54,820 bases of DNA from Planctomycetota bacterium. GTDB lineage: Bacteria > Planctomycetota > Planctomycetia > Pirellulales > Lacipirellulaceae. Under the pieces are notes generated by a model. It searched no databases and had not been told where the DNA came from. It was given only the letters and a program-made list of their open reading frames with translations. Both the position numbers and the translations under genes were made by a program. The stretch spans positions 1 to 54,820 of the forward strand of contig JABDGM010000019.1 in assembly GCA_013286045.1 (NCBI GenBank), read 5' to 3'. Of the stretch, positions 25,257 to 33,546 are shown in pieces (positions within the stretch are counted from its first letter, which is position 1; each line of letters begins with the position of its first letter).

Positions 25257-25640
25257 ATGAAATACATGTTGCTGATTTATGCGGACGAGAATTCGTATAA
25301 CGACGGCGAGCGCGAGGAGTGCTTCGTCGAGTCGATTGAGTTGACGCATGACCTTAGTGCTCGTGGGCAATACTTGGCCGCGAATCCGTTGCAGTCGGTG
25401 ACGACGGCGACGAGTGTTCGCGTGCAGAACGGCAAGCGGTTGGTCACCGATGGGCCGTTTGCGGAGACTCGCGAGCAACTGGGCGGCTATTTCTTGGTCG
25501 ATGCGACGGACCTCAACGATGCGATCAGTATTGCGGCGCGTATTCCGGGGGCTCGCAAGGGAACGGTTGAAGTGCGACCGGTGGTTGAGTTGACGGGGTT
25601 GCCGAAGACCGGCGAGTTGGTTGGAGCGGTGGCGAAATAG
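25257..25640 (+). CDS. DGPF/YCII-domain protein 2
   Basis: 127 residues: KYMLLIYADENSYNDGERE, then VTDGPFAETREQLGGYFLVD at about residue 64, then ARIPGARKGTVEVRPVVEL. This is the small DGPF form that forms dimers with the YCII barrel. ATG 25257 follows CGGAGG by ten bases; TTG 25248 is also in frame. It probably shares a transcript with the third DGPF gene, 58 bases downstream. It is likely under the ECF42 sigma factor through the promoter at 25174. Confidence 0.9.
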   Translation: MKYMLLIYADENSYNDGEREECFVESIELTHDLSARGQYLAANPLQSVTTATSVRVQNGKRLVTDGPFAETREQLGGYFLVDATDLNDAISIAARIPGARKGTVEVRPVVELTGLPKTGELVGAVAK

Positions 25641-25698
25641 GTGGCTAGCTTGTGGAGTGGTCGCTGAATTCATGCGAATCCAGCTACGAGGACCGGAT

Positions 25699-26064
25699 AT
25701 GCGATACATGCTGCTTTGTTACGACAATGAGCAGGCTTGGAAGCAAGCGGGTGCGGCGGCGTTGGAAGACGGTATGAAGGAGGCGATCGCGCTTACGCAT
25801 GATTTAGATGCGAAAGGGCAGTACGTAGCGGCGGCGCCATTACAACCGCCGAATACGGCGGTTTCGGTTCGCGTTCGCAACGGGAAGCAATCGGTTACGG
25901 ACGGCCCGTTTGCGGAGACGCGCGAAGTGCTGGGTGGCTACTATATAGTGGATGTCGCGAACTTGGATGAAGCGATACAAATTGCCGAGCGGCATCCGGG
26001 TGCCAGGTACGGTGCGGTCGAGATTCGGCCAATTTTGGAATTACCCGGGTTGCCGAAGAAGTGA
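25699..26064 (+). CDS. DGPF/YCII-domain protein 3
   Basis: 121 residues, closely similar to its upstream neighbour: RYMLLCYDNEQAWKQAG, VTDGPFAETREVLGGYYIVD and IAERHPGARYGAVEIRPI. The pair is a recent duplication. ATG 25699 is used because the family starts there; the frame is open further upstream into the preceding gene. ACGAGGA precedes the start. I see no separate sigma-type promoter. Confidence 0.9.
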   Translation: MRYMLLCYDNEQAWKQAGAAALEDGMKEAIALTHDLDAKGQYVAAAPLQPPNTAVSVRVRNGKQSVTDGPFAETREVLGGYYIVDVANLDEAIQIAERHPGARYGAVEIRPILELPGLPKK

Positions 26065-26068
26065 TGGT

Positions 26069-26083
26069 AATTAGTTAACAAAC
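26069..26083. promoter_or_regulatory. AATTAGTTAA site before the second PhnB-like gene
   Basis: AATTAGTTAACAAAC differs at two positions from AATTAGTTAATTAAC before the ArsR gene at 21245-21259. This may be a second binding site of the same ArsR repressor. Confidence 0.35.
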
Positions 26084-26125
26084 AGTGGCGCTGGCCACGT
26101 CCTCAAATTTAATCGGAGAGATTTT

Positions 26126-26548
26126 ATGCCGTTCGTTCAGCCTTACGTATTCTTTGACGGAAAGTGTGACGAAGCGATCAAGTTTTATACGAGCGCGCTC
26201 GGTGCGAAAACGCAGTCGCTGATGCGGTACAAAGACTGTCCTGATCCGCAAGCGAAGGCTGGCTGCAAGCCAGACACGGAAGACAAAGTGATGCACGCGA
26301 ACATTAAGATTCGCGATACGGAAGTACTGATGGCGGATGGGCACTGTGGCGGAAATCCGAAGTTCGAAGGTTTTGGGCTGGCGCTGCAGGCCAAGGACAA
26401 CGAGGACGCTGAGAAGTTGTTCGCTGCATTAAGCGAAGGCGGTAACCCGCTCATGCCGATGAGTGAGACCTTCTTTGCGCACCGGTTTGGGATGGTTGCT
26501 GACAAGTTCGGCGTGATGTGGATGGTGTTACACGCAAAAGCCATGTAA
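26126..26548 (+). CDS. VOC-superfamily protein (PhnB-like) 2
   Basis: 140 residues: QPYVFFDGKCDEAIKFYTSA, then MHANIKIRDTEVLMADG and the late HRFGMVADKFGVMWMVLH. These are the two halves of a PhnB-like VOC fold. The segment KDCPDPQAKAGCKPD carries two cysteines in an exposed loop. The activity is unknown. A CGGAGAG site lies before the ATG. It is distinct from the first PhnB-like protein in this cluster (different branch). Confidence 0.87.
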   Translation: MPFVQPYVFFDGKCDEAIKFYTSALGAKTQSLMRYKDCPDPQAKAGCKPDTEDKVMHANIKIRDTEVLMADGHCGGNPKFEGFGLALQAKDNEDAEKLFAALSEGGNPLMPMSETFFAHRFGMVADKFGVMWMVLHAKAM

Positions 26549-26631
26549 ACCGAGCGACTCCCGCTATTAGAATTACCTAATGCGGCGTTCGAGCCTTAGC
26601 ATGAATTTTCAACCCACTTAAAGGTGCAGTC

Positions 26632-27261
26632 ATGGCCACAGCGACGATGAATGAAACGAGGAAGCCCGCAGCGCCGGGGCCGCAGCCGACAAAGCGGAGT
26701 TGGAAGTCGGTCTTGATATATTTGTTCTTGGGCTTTGTCGCGGTCATCGGCGTGTTGTGCGCTGTGATTGCGTCGCGCCCGGCGGATTTCAAGGTTTCGC
26801 GCTCAGCGACATTTTCGGCCACTCCCGCGGCGGTGTTCGAGCAGGTAAACGACCTGCACAAATGGAACGACTGGTCACCTTGGGCGAAGATGGATCCGAA
26901 TTCAAAGGCGACTTACGAAGGTCCGACGGCTGGCGAGGGCGCGAAGATGGCCTGGGATGGCAACAACGATGTCGGGGCGGGCGACATGACGATCGTCGAC
27001 AGCAAGCCGAACGATCGCGTGGGGATCAAGCTGCACTTCGTTCGGCCGATGGAAGGCGAATGCGATGTTTTGATGCAGATTGAGCCAGCCGGTGATCAGA
27101 CGAAACTCACATGGAATATGTCTGGCAAAAATGGCTTTATGGCGAAGGCGATCGGGTTGTTCATGGATTGTGAAAAGATGTGCGGCGACCAATTCGAGGT
27201 CGGGCTCGCGAATTTGAAGAAGGTTGTGGAAACTAAGCCAGATGCGCTGAAAGGCGCATAG
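26632..27261 (+). CDS. Membrane-anchored SRPBCC (polyketide-cyclase-like) protein
   Basis: 209 residues: a cytoplasmic N-terminus of about 20, one membrane helix at about 25-45 (VLIYLFLGFVAVIGVLCAVI), then an SRPBCC domain beginning FKVSRSATFSATPAAVFEQV with NDLHKWNDWSPWAKMDP and MTIVDSKPNDRVGIKL. This is the polyketide cyclase 2 branch, with a hydrophobic ligand pocket outside the membrane. The substrate is not known. It is part of the same run of small accessory genes that follow the ECF42 factor. Confidence 0.88.
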   Translation: MATATMNETRKPAAPGPQPTKRSWKSVLIYLFLGFVAVIGVLCAVIASRPADFKVSRSATFSATPAAVFEQVNDLHKWNDWSPWAKMDPNSKATYEGPTAGEGAKMAWDGNNDVGAGDMTIVDSKPNDRVGIKLHFVRPMEGECDVLMQIEPAGDQTKLTWNMSGKNGFMAKAIGLFMDCEKMCGDQFEVGLANLKKVVETKPDALKGA

Positions 27262-27322
27262 TGTTCATCGTGCCGCTGTGCTTGGGGCGAGCGATCAATT
27301 CTTCTTGAAGATGGAGTACGTT

Positions 27323-27727
27323 ATGTCAGACGCGCAACTTGCGCCGCCGACCTCGAAAGGAATGAGGATCGCTGGCTGGATATTGTCGATACTGCCCGTG
27401 CCACTCATGTTGATGGGGGCAATTATGAGTTTTCGCATGTCCGAAGAAGTTTTGCAGAACTTCGACAAAATGGGCTGGAAGCCTTGGACAGCTCCGGTAA
27501 TCGGCACTCTCGACCTCATTGGTCTGGTCTTATATTTAGTGCCGCAAACGGCCGTGTTGGGTGCAATCGTGATAACGGGGTACTTAGGCGGCGCGGTGGC
27601 AACCCACTTGCGGGCCGAAGAGACTGGTAAAGCTTGGGTACCCGTTGTATTTGGTGTTGTGATTTGGCTTGGGCTGTATTTGCGAGACGCGCGGGTTCGG
27701 TCGCTGATTCCAATTCGCAAGCTGTAG
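27323..27727 (+). CDS. DoxX-like membrane protein
   Basis: 134 residues with four membrane helices (about 15-35, 58-77, 85-104 and 110-126). GWILSILPVPLMLMGAIM and the run TAVLGAIVITGYLGGAVATH are typical for the DoxX-like (DoxX_2) family. MSDAQ at 27323 is chosen because GGAG lies six bases before it. The function is unknown; such proteins recur in SRPBCC/DGPF clusters. Confidence 0.85.
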   Translation: MSDAQLAPPTSKGMRIAGWILSILPVPLMLMGAIMSFRMSEEVLQNFDKMGWKPWTAPVIGTLDLIGLVLYLVPQTAVLGAIVITGYLGGAVATHLRAEETGKAWVPVVFGVVIWLGLYLRDARVRSLIPIRKL

Positions 27728-27760
27728 CGGGCGAAGATTGGGCTGCGCTTGGAGACAACC

Positions 27761-28948
27761 ATGAGTCGGGTTCGAGTCCTCGTCGGCACGCGTAAGGGCG
27801 CGTTCGTCCTTACCTCGGATGGCAAACGGCAGAAGTGGACTGTCGACGGGCCGCATTTTGCGGGGTGGGAGATCTATCATCTGAAGGCGTCGGCTGTGGA
27901 TCCGGACAGGATTTACGCGTCGCAGAACAGCAGTTGGTTCGGGCAGATCATTCAGCGCTCGGATGATGGTGGCAAAACCTGGCATCAGCCGGGGACGCCG
28001 GCGGGTGAGCCGACGACAACGCCTGAGGGGTTTCCGAAAGCCGAGAGCAACAAATTTGTTTACGACGCGTCGGAAGCGAGCGGCCGGCCGCTGACGACGC
28101 ATCTTTGGTACGACGGTACGCAGCATCCGTGGGAATTCAAGCGAGTGTGGCATCTGGAGCCGTCGCTTACGGATGCGAATACGGTGTATGCGGGCGTCGA
28201 AGACGCGGCGATGTTTCGCTCGACGGATGGCGGCCAATCGTGGCATGAGCTCGCCGGTTTGCGGGGTCACGGCACGGGGCCGAACTGGCAACCTGGCGCC
28301 GGCGGCATGGGACTGCACTCGATTCTCATTGATCCAAAGAATCACGAGCGGATGTTTGTCGCTATATCGGCGGCCGGGTGTTTTCGCACCGAGGACGGCG
28401 GCAAGAATTGGAAGCCGATCAATCGCGGATTGCGGTCGCCTTATATTCCAGATCCGGATGCGGAGGTTGGGCACTGCGTCCATCGCATTGCGCTCCATTC
28501 TTCGCGGCCGGATGTGCTGTTCATGCAGAAGCACTGGGATGTGATGCGTAGCGACGATGGTGGCGACAATTGGTACGAGGTGAGCGGCGATTTGCCTACG
28601 GACTTTGGATTCCCCATTGAAGTTCACGCGCATGAGCCGGATACGGTGTTCGTTGTGCCGATAACAAGCGATTCGCTCCATTACCCGCCGGATGGGAAGT
28701 TGCGCGTATATCGCAGCCGTACGGGTGGGAACGACTGGGAGCCGATGACGCGCGGGTTGCCGCAAGAGAATTGCTACGTGAACGTACTGCGCGATGCGAC
28801 GTGCGTGGATTCGCTGGACCCCTGCGGCGTGTATTTCGGCACTACCGGCGGGCAGGTGTACGGATCGGCGGATGGCGGCGAGAGTTGGAATGCCATCGTG
28901 CGCGATTTGCCGGCGGTGTTGTCGGTCGAAGTACAAGAGCTTGCGTGA
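27761..28948 (+). CDS. BNR-repeat, sialidase-like beta-propeller protein
   Basis: 395 residues. Repeated Asp-box motifs are visible: [49 protein letters not shown] and [12 protein letters not shown], each S-x-D-x-G-x-x-W. The N-terminus [16 protein letters not shown] is typical of a widespread cytosolic family often named exo-alpha-sialidase, although sialidase catalytic residues (arginine triad, Tyr/Glu) are not evident; no signal peptide is present. The stop codon overlaps the start of a MoaD-like gene, a pairing seen in other bacteria. The real role is not known. Confidence 0.85.
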   Translation: MSRVRVLVGTRKGAFVLTSDGKRQKWTVDGPHFAGWEIYHLKASAVDPDRIYASQNSSWFGQIIQRSDDGGKTWHQPGTPAGEPTTTPEGFPKAESNKFVYDASEASGRPLTTHLWYDGTQHPWEFKRVWHLEPSLTDANTVYAGVEDAAMFRSTDGGQSWHELAGLRGHGTGPNWQPGAGGMGLHSILIDPKNHERMFVAISAAGCFRTEDGGKNWKPINRGLRSPYIPDPDAEVGHCVHRIALHSSRPDVLFMQKHWDVMRSDDGGDNWYEVSGDLPTDFGFPIEVHAHEPDTVFVVPITSDSLHYPPDGKLRVYRSRTGGNDWEPMTRGLPQENCYVNVLRDATCVDSLDPCGVYFGTTGGQVYGSADGGESWNAIVRDLPAVLSVEVQELA

Positions 28949-29244
28949 TGGTCCGCGTCGTCATTCCTTATCATTTGAAGATGCTCGCCAAGGTTAGCGG
29001 CGAAGTGGAGCTCGATGTCGCGTCACCGGCGACATTGAAAGGCGTTCTTGAAGCGCTCGAAGCGCGATACCCGATGCTTTGCGGAACGGTTCGGGACCAG
29101 TCGACGGGCAAGCGGCGGCCGATGATTCGCTTTTTCGCTTGCGAAGAGGATTGGTCGAACGAATCGCCCGAGAAGCCGTTGCCGGAGAAGATTGCAAATG
29201 GCGCCGAGCCCCTTCTAGTTGTGGGTGCGATCGCAGGCGGTTAG
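28948..29244 (+). CDS. MoaD/ThiS-family small protein
   Basis: 98 residues with a beta-grasp fold and a C-terminal Gly-Gly (VVGAIAGG), the mark of MoaD and ThiS sulfur carriers that are adenylated and thiocarboxylated at that end. The start ATG shares one base with the TGA of the upstream propeller gene (TGATG), so translation is coupled. No MoeB/ThiF activating enzyme lies in the window, so a cognate enzyme elsewhere would be needed. The role of the propeller/MoaD pair is unexplained. Confidence 0.85.
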   Translation: MVRVVIPYHLKMLAKVSGEVELDVASPATLKGVLEALEARYPMLCGTVRDQSTGKRRPMIRFFACEEDWSNESPEKPLPEKIANGAEPLLVVGAIAGG

Positions 29245-29464
29245 ACGCCGTGCTATCGGTGTTGATACTGGTCATTGATCGCGGTCGAGTAGTCGCGACC
29301 GGGGGCACCAGCGCCGTTTGAAGTGCCTCAGCATTGTTTGCGCTGAAACTTCGACTCTGTACCCAGTCGGACGATCTTCCCGCTCATGGAGCCGGGCGAT
29401 AGATTAAGGGGCGGCTGGCCAAAAGTCGCAGGGGTGCAACCGACACCTTAATCAGGAAGGACTT

Positions 29465-29938
29465 ATGAACGACGAACCTCTATCCATTCGAGATCGCAGT
29501 GCCGTCGATATTTCGTTGCTGCTTGTGCGAATAGTTGTCGGCGTGATTTTCGCGGCGCACGGATCACAAAAACTGTTTGGGGCGTTCGGTGGAATGGGGC
29601 TATCGAAGACCGTCGAGATGATGGGGGGCGGTGCCCTGCCTTATCTCGTGACGATTGGCGAATTCTTCGGCGGGCTGGGTTTGATATTCGGTTTTCTCTC
29701 GCGTTTCTCAGCGGCGTCGTTGATCGTCATTATGGTCGGAGCGATTGTTACGGTGCATGGGAAGAATGGGTTCTTCTTGAGCTATTCCGATCCGAAGCTT
29801 AACGGGATTGAATTCGCCTTGTCACTCATAGGGTGTTTGATTCCGATTTTGATTTGCGGGCCGGGAACGTTTTCGATTGGGCGGTTGCTGATGCCCAGGT
29901 CGGGACGGACGGGCCGGCCTGTTGTTGTTTTAGAATAG
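29465..29938 (+). CDS. DoxX-family membrane protein
   Basis: 157 residues with four membrane helices. LLLVRIVVGVIFAAHGSQKL is the classical DoxX first helix and its GxxK ending; LVTIGEFFGGLGLIFGFLSR is the second. The C-terminus is rich in Arg and Gly (PRSGRTGRPVVVLE). The AGGAAGGA site stands five bases before the ATG. The family is tied to thiosulfate or disulfide stress in some bacteria, but no partner enzyme is nearby. Confidence 0.9.
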   Translation: MNDEPLSIRDRSAVDISLLLVRIVVGVIFAAHGSQKLFGAFGGMGLSKTVEMMGGGALPYLVTIGEFFGGLGLIFGFLSRFSAASLIVIMVGAIVTVHGKNGFFLSYSDPKLNGIEFALSLIGCLIPILICGPGTFSIGRLLMPRSGRTGRPVVVLE

Positions 29939-30020
29939 GGTGAGGATAATCGGTGCTTGGTTGGTTGTTCTCGCCGGCCATTGGCCGGCGGCTAATTGGA
30001 ACTTCGATGAATGCGGGTGG

Positions 30021-30923
30021 ATGATGTATCGAAGCGTATGGTTGAGTTTGGCGTTTTCATCGTGGGTGGTCGCGATTGCAAGTGTTTCAGCCGCGGCGGA
30101 TTCACCGGCGTTCAATATTCAGGCGCATCGCTGCGCAGGGATTGCGATGCCAGAGAATACGCTCGAATCGGCCAAGTGGGCGTGGCAGCATGGGGTGACG
30201 CCGGAGGTCGATCTACGGCTGACGAAAGATAAGCAGATCGTTTGCTTTCACGATACGAACCTTGGCCGAGTGCCGTCGAATGCGGACAAGAAGACGAAGA
30301 AGCTGAGCGTTGAGAAGCTGCCGTATGATGAGCTGAAGACGTTGGATGTCGGTTCATTCCGCGGCGAGCAGTATGCGGGGGAGCGGATTCCGCTCGTGTC
30401 GTCGCTGTTTGCCGAGATGCAGGGGCATCCCGAGCGGATGCTGTATCTCGACATCAAGACGGTCGATATGGATCAGCTGGCCGAGCTCGTACATAAATAT
30501 GGCGTCGAGCGCCAGGGCATTTTTACTTCGACGCACTACAACCTGCTGCAAGATTGGAAGAAGCGAATTCCGGAGGCTCCGACGCTACTGTGGAACGGGG
30601 GGACTGAAGAGGAACTCACAAAGAAACTCGACGAAGCGCGGAAGAATAATTTTGAGGGGATTACATTCTTACAGATCCACGTGCATATCAAAGACCTCGA
30701 CAAAGAGGAGCCGTTCGAAGTTAGCACGGGTTTCTTGAAAAGAGCCGCCAAGGAATTGAAGGAACGTGGGGTGATCTGTCAGATGTTGCCGTGGGAATGC
30801 TCCGATCCGCGAGCGTACGAAAAATGTTTGGAACTCGGGGCCGAGTCGTTTGCCACTGATTATCCTGAGGTGACGCTGGCCGCGGTGAAGAGTTTTCGCG
30901 AGAAGGCGCAAAACAGTAAGTAG
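30021..30923 (+). CDS. Exported glycerophosphodiester phosphodiesterase family protein
   Basis: 300 residues from ATG 30021 (or 30024). A signal peptide (YRSVWLSLAFSSWVVAIA) leads to the TIM-barrel GDPD domain. AHRCAGIAMPENTLESAKWA holds the first histidine and the PENT motif (HRC instead of the common HRG), EVDLRLTKD the metal-binding E-x-D, and IVCFHDTNLGR the second histidine. These are the general acid/base pair and metal ligands, so activity is likely. The family hydrolyses glycerophosphodiesters outside the membrane to glycerol phosphate. It starts a co-directional run with a glycerol-1-phosphate dehydrogenase and an organophosphate-type transporter. Confidence 0.88.
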   Translation: MMYRSVWLSLAFSSWVVAIASVSAAADSPAFNIQAHRCAGIAMPENTLESAKWAWQHGVTPEVDLRLTKDKQIVCFHDTNLGRVPSNADKKTKKLSVEKLPYDELKTLDVGSFRGEQYAGERIPLVSSLFAEMQGHPERMLYLDIKTVDMDQLAELVHKYGVERQGIFTSTHYNLLQDWKKRIPEAPTLLWNGGTEEELTKKLDEARKNNFEGITFLQIHVHIKDLDKEEPFEVSTGFLKRAAKELKERGVICQMLPWECSDPRAYEKCLELGAESFATDYPEVTLAAVKSFREKAQNSK

Positions 30924-30946
30924 TTGATCGTGGGGCTGGAGGGCGG

Positions 30947-32281
30947 ATGAGCGCGGATGATGCATTAGTAGAGTCGGCCCTGCGCCGCGCGCGCGACACA
31001 CGCAAGTTGGTGGTTGCCGCAGGCGCGAAGCGGCAAGTACCTGCTGTATTTGGCGAGCTGTTTGGCGAGTCTCCTTGCATCATCATCGCGGATGAGAATA
31101 CGTTTGCCGCGGCAGGCAAAGACGTTCAGGACGGGCTGCGAGCGAGCGGTCGGACGTGTCTTGAGCCGCTAGTCTTGGAAGCACGCGGGCTGTACGCCGA
31201 GTATTCGTACGTTACGCGTATTCAATCGGCACTTGCGGGCAATCAAGCGATTCCGGTCGCGGTGGGGTCGGGTTCGATCAACGATCTCACGAAATTGGCG
31301 TCGCATTTGTGCGGTCGCCAATATCTTTCTGTGGCGACGGCTGCATCGATGGACGGCTACACGGCGTTTGGAGCTTCGATTACGCACGAGGGATCAAAGC
31401 AAACGTTCGATTGTCCTGCGCCGATCGGGGTCGTGGCGGACTTGGACGTAATCGCGGCGGCACCTGAAGGACTGAATGCCTCAGGGTACGCCGACCTCGT
31501 GGCGAAAGTGCCGGCGGGGTTAGATTGGCTGCTGGCGGATTCGCTCGGTGTAGACGCGGTCGATCCAGAGATTTGGGAGATGGTGCAATCGCGGCTGGAT
31601 GTTTGGATGAGCGACGCGGCCGGAGTGAAACGGCGCGATTTGGAAGTCACGCGGCGGTTGACGCTCGCGCTGATGGTAACCGGCTTCGCGATGCAGGCTT
31701 CGTGTTCGAGTCGGCCGGTGTCTGGGGCCGAGCATCAGTTCAGCCACCTGTGGGATATGGAGCATCATTCGTACCGTGGCATTACGCCGTCCCACGGTTT
31801 CAAGGTTGGGATCGGGTCGTTGGCGTCGCTTGGACTGTACGAGGCAGTTTTGGCGCATGACTTCGAGAAGATGGACGTGGATGCGTCAGTGAAGGCGTGG
31901 CCGACGCTGGCTGAAAATGATGCGGAGATCGGCAAGCTGTTTGAGATCCCTGAGCTGCGACAGAAAGCGATTCTGGAAAGCACGACGAAGTACGTCGACC
32001 ACGACGCGCTGCGGAAACAACTCGAGCAGTTAAAACGGGATTGGCCACAGATTCGCGAACGCCTTTCGCAGCGGATGATGACGGTCGATGCACTGCACGA
32101 CATGCTGGAGGCTGCCGGTTGCCCGGTGCGGTCAGAAGACATCGGCGTCTCGCGCGAGAGGCTGCGCATCAGCTTCCGCAAGGCGTATCACATTCGCCGC
32201 AGGTTTACGATTTTCGATTTGATTCGTCGCGCGAATATCTGGGATCATTGCCTCGACCAAGTTTTCAGTAAGGCGAAGTGA
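30947..32281 (+). CDS. egsA: sn-glycerol-1-phosphate dehydrogenase
   Basis: 444 residues of the iron/zinc-dependent dehydrogenase superfamily, G1PDH branch. VAVGSGSINDLTKLASH is the nucleotide-binding loop, ATAASMDGYTAFGASIT the substrate and metal region with D in SMDG, and EHQFSHLWDMEHH followed by THGFKVGIG-like PSHGFKVGIG supply the two metal-binding histidines. The enzyme reduces dihydroxyacetone phosphate to G1P, an archaeal-type lipid precursor, and is also known in some bacteria (AraM). It is longer than archaeal forms by a C-terminal helical part of about 100 residues. The GGAGG site is just upstream. It stands between a GDPD and a phosphate-ester transporter, which points to use of glycerol phosphates. 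Confidence 0.9.
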   Translation: MSADDALVESALRRARDTRKLVVAAGAKRQVPAVFGELFGESPCIIIADENTFAAAGKDVQDGLRASGRTCLEPLVLEARGLYAEYSYVTRIQSALAGNQAIPVAVGSGSINDLTKLASHLCGRQYLSVATAASMDGYTAFGASITHEGSKQTFDCPAPIGVVADLDVIAAAPEGLNASGYADLVAKVPAGLDWLLADSLGVDAVDPEIWEMVQSRLDVWMSDAAGVKRRDLEVTRRLTLALMVTGFAMQASCSSRPVSGAEHQFSHLWDMEHHSYRGITPSHGFKVGIGSLASLGLYEAVLAHDFEKMDVDASVKAWPTLAENDAEIGKLFEIPELRQKAILESTTKYVDHDALRKQLEQLKRDWPQIRERLSQRMMTVDALHDMLEAAGCPVRSEDIGVSRERLRISFRKAYHIRRRFTIFDLIRRANIWDHCLDQVFSKAK

Positions 32282-32283
32282 TC

Positions 32284-33537
32284 ATGCCCGATGCCGGTGC
32301 CAGGTCGTTCAAATACTGGCAGTGGCGCATTCTGCTGTCGGCACTCGTCGGCTACGCGATGTTCTACTTCGTCCGCAAGAATATCAGCGTCGCGGCGCCC
32401 ATTATGTACGACAAGCTCGGAATCTCCAAAAGCCAGTTCGGCCTGTTCCTCACGCTGCACGGCTTGGTGTACGGCGTTTCGAAATTCGTTAACGGTTTCT
32501 TTGGCGATCGTTTGAATGCGCGCTGGTTCATGCCGTTTGGATTGATTTGTTGCGCGGTCGTGAATATTTTCTTTGGCTTGAGCACTTCGCTCGTCGTGCT
32601 GGGTGTACTGTGGATGGTCAACGGCTGGTTTCAGGGGATTGGCTTTCCGCCGTGTGCGCGGCTGATGACGCACTGGTTCTCGCCGCGAGAGTTCGCCACC
32701 AAGATGGCGATTTGGAACAGCTCGCATTCGCTTGGCGCCGGACTGATTTTTATTCTGTGCGGTTATTTGGCGCCTATCAATTGGCGACTTTGCTTCTTCG
32801 TGCCGGCGGGAATCGTGCTCGTCGTCGCGGTTGGGCTACTTGTGTTTCTGCGAGATACGCCGGAGTCGCTTGGTTACCCACCTGTCGAAGGCACCACGCA
32901 TTCGCTAGTTGAAACCGAGCCGTTGAGCGCAGCGACACGGCGTTTAGTGTTTGAGAATCCGTACATCTGGCTGCTCTCGATTGCGAATTTCTTCGTGTAT
33001 GCCGTGCGTTATGGAATTCTCGATTGGGGGCCAACGTTTTTGAAGGAAGCGCGGGGAATCGACCTTTCCAACGCAACCTGGATCGTCGCCGCATACGAAG
33101 GTGCGGGCTTGCTCGGAATGCTGTACGGGGGATGGGTCACCGATCGTGTATTCGGCGGCCGTGCGGCGCGAGCGTGTTTTTTCTATATGATCGGGTGCAC
33201 AATCGCTCTGGTGTTATTTTGGAAGCTGCCCAACCAAAGTGCGTGGTCGAGTACGATTTTGTTGTGCTTTGCTGGATTCTGTATCTACGGACCACAGAGT
33301 TTGATCGGCACGGCAACTGCCAAGCTCGCCACGAAACGTGCAGCCGCCACGGCGATTGGCCTCAATAGCATTTTTGGCTATCTGAGCACCGCGCTTTCTG
33401 GTGTCGGGATCGGTAAGATCGTGGATACTAACGGTTGGGACGCGGGCTTCATGATATTTGTGGTCTGCAGCGCGGTCGGCGTTCTTTTGTTCGCCGTATG
33501 CTGGGGAGCAAAAGCTGATGGGTATTCTAACGGGTAG
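32284..33537 (+). CDS. GlpT/UhpC-like MFS organophosphate transporter
   Basis: 417 residues, 12 membrane segments, no signal peptide. The first helix reads GYAMFYFVRKNISVAAP, the marker of the organophosphate:phosphate antiporter family (GlpT, UhpT, UhpC), with the conserved arginine after YF. GLVYGVSKFVNGFFGDR and PCARLMTHWFSPREF are the family loops. It may import a glycerol phosphate or act as a receptor-like sensor. The G1PDH stop codon overlaps a possible GTG start at 32278; ATG 32284 is preferred. Together with the dehydrogenase and the exported phosphodiesterase it suggests a route for using external phosphodiesters. Confidence 0.9.
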   Translation: MPDAGARSFKYWQWRILLSALVGYAMFYFVRKNISVAAPIMYDKLGISKSQFGLFLTLHGLVYGVSKFVNGFFGDRLNARWFMPFGLICCAVVNIFFGLSTSLVVLGVLWMVNGWFQGIGFPPCARLMTHWFSPREFATKMAIWNSSHSLGAGLIFILCGYLAPINWRLCFFVPAGIVLVVAVGLLVFLRDTPESLGYPPVEGTTHSLVETEPLSAATRRLVFENPYIWLLSIANFFVYAVRYGILDWGPTFLKEARGIDLSNATWIVAAYEGAGLLGMLYGGWVTDRVFGGRAARACFFYMIGCTIALVLFWKLPNQSAWSSTILLCFAGFCIYGPQSLIGTATAKLATKRAAATAIGLNSIFGYLSTALSGVGIGKIVDTNGWDAGFMIFVVCSAVGVLLFAVCWGAKADGYSNG

Positions 33538-33546
33538 CGAAGTACG

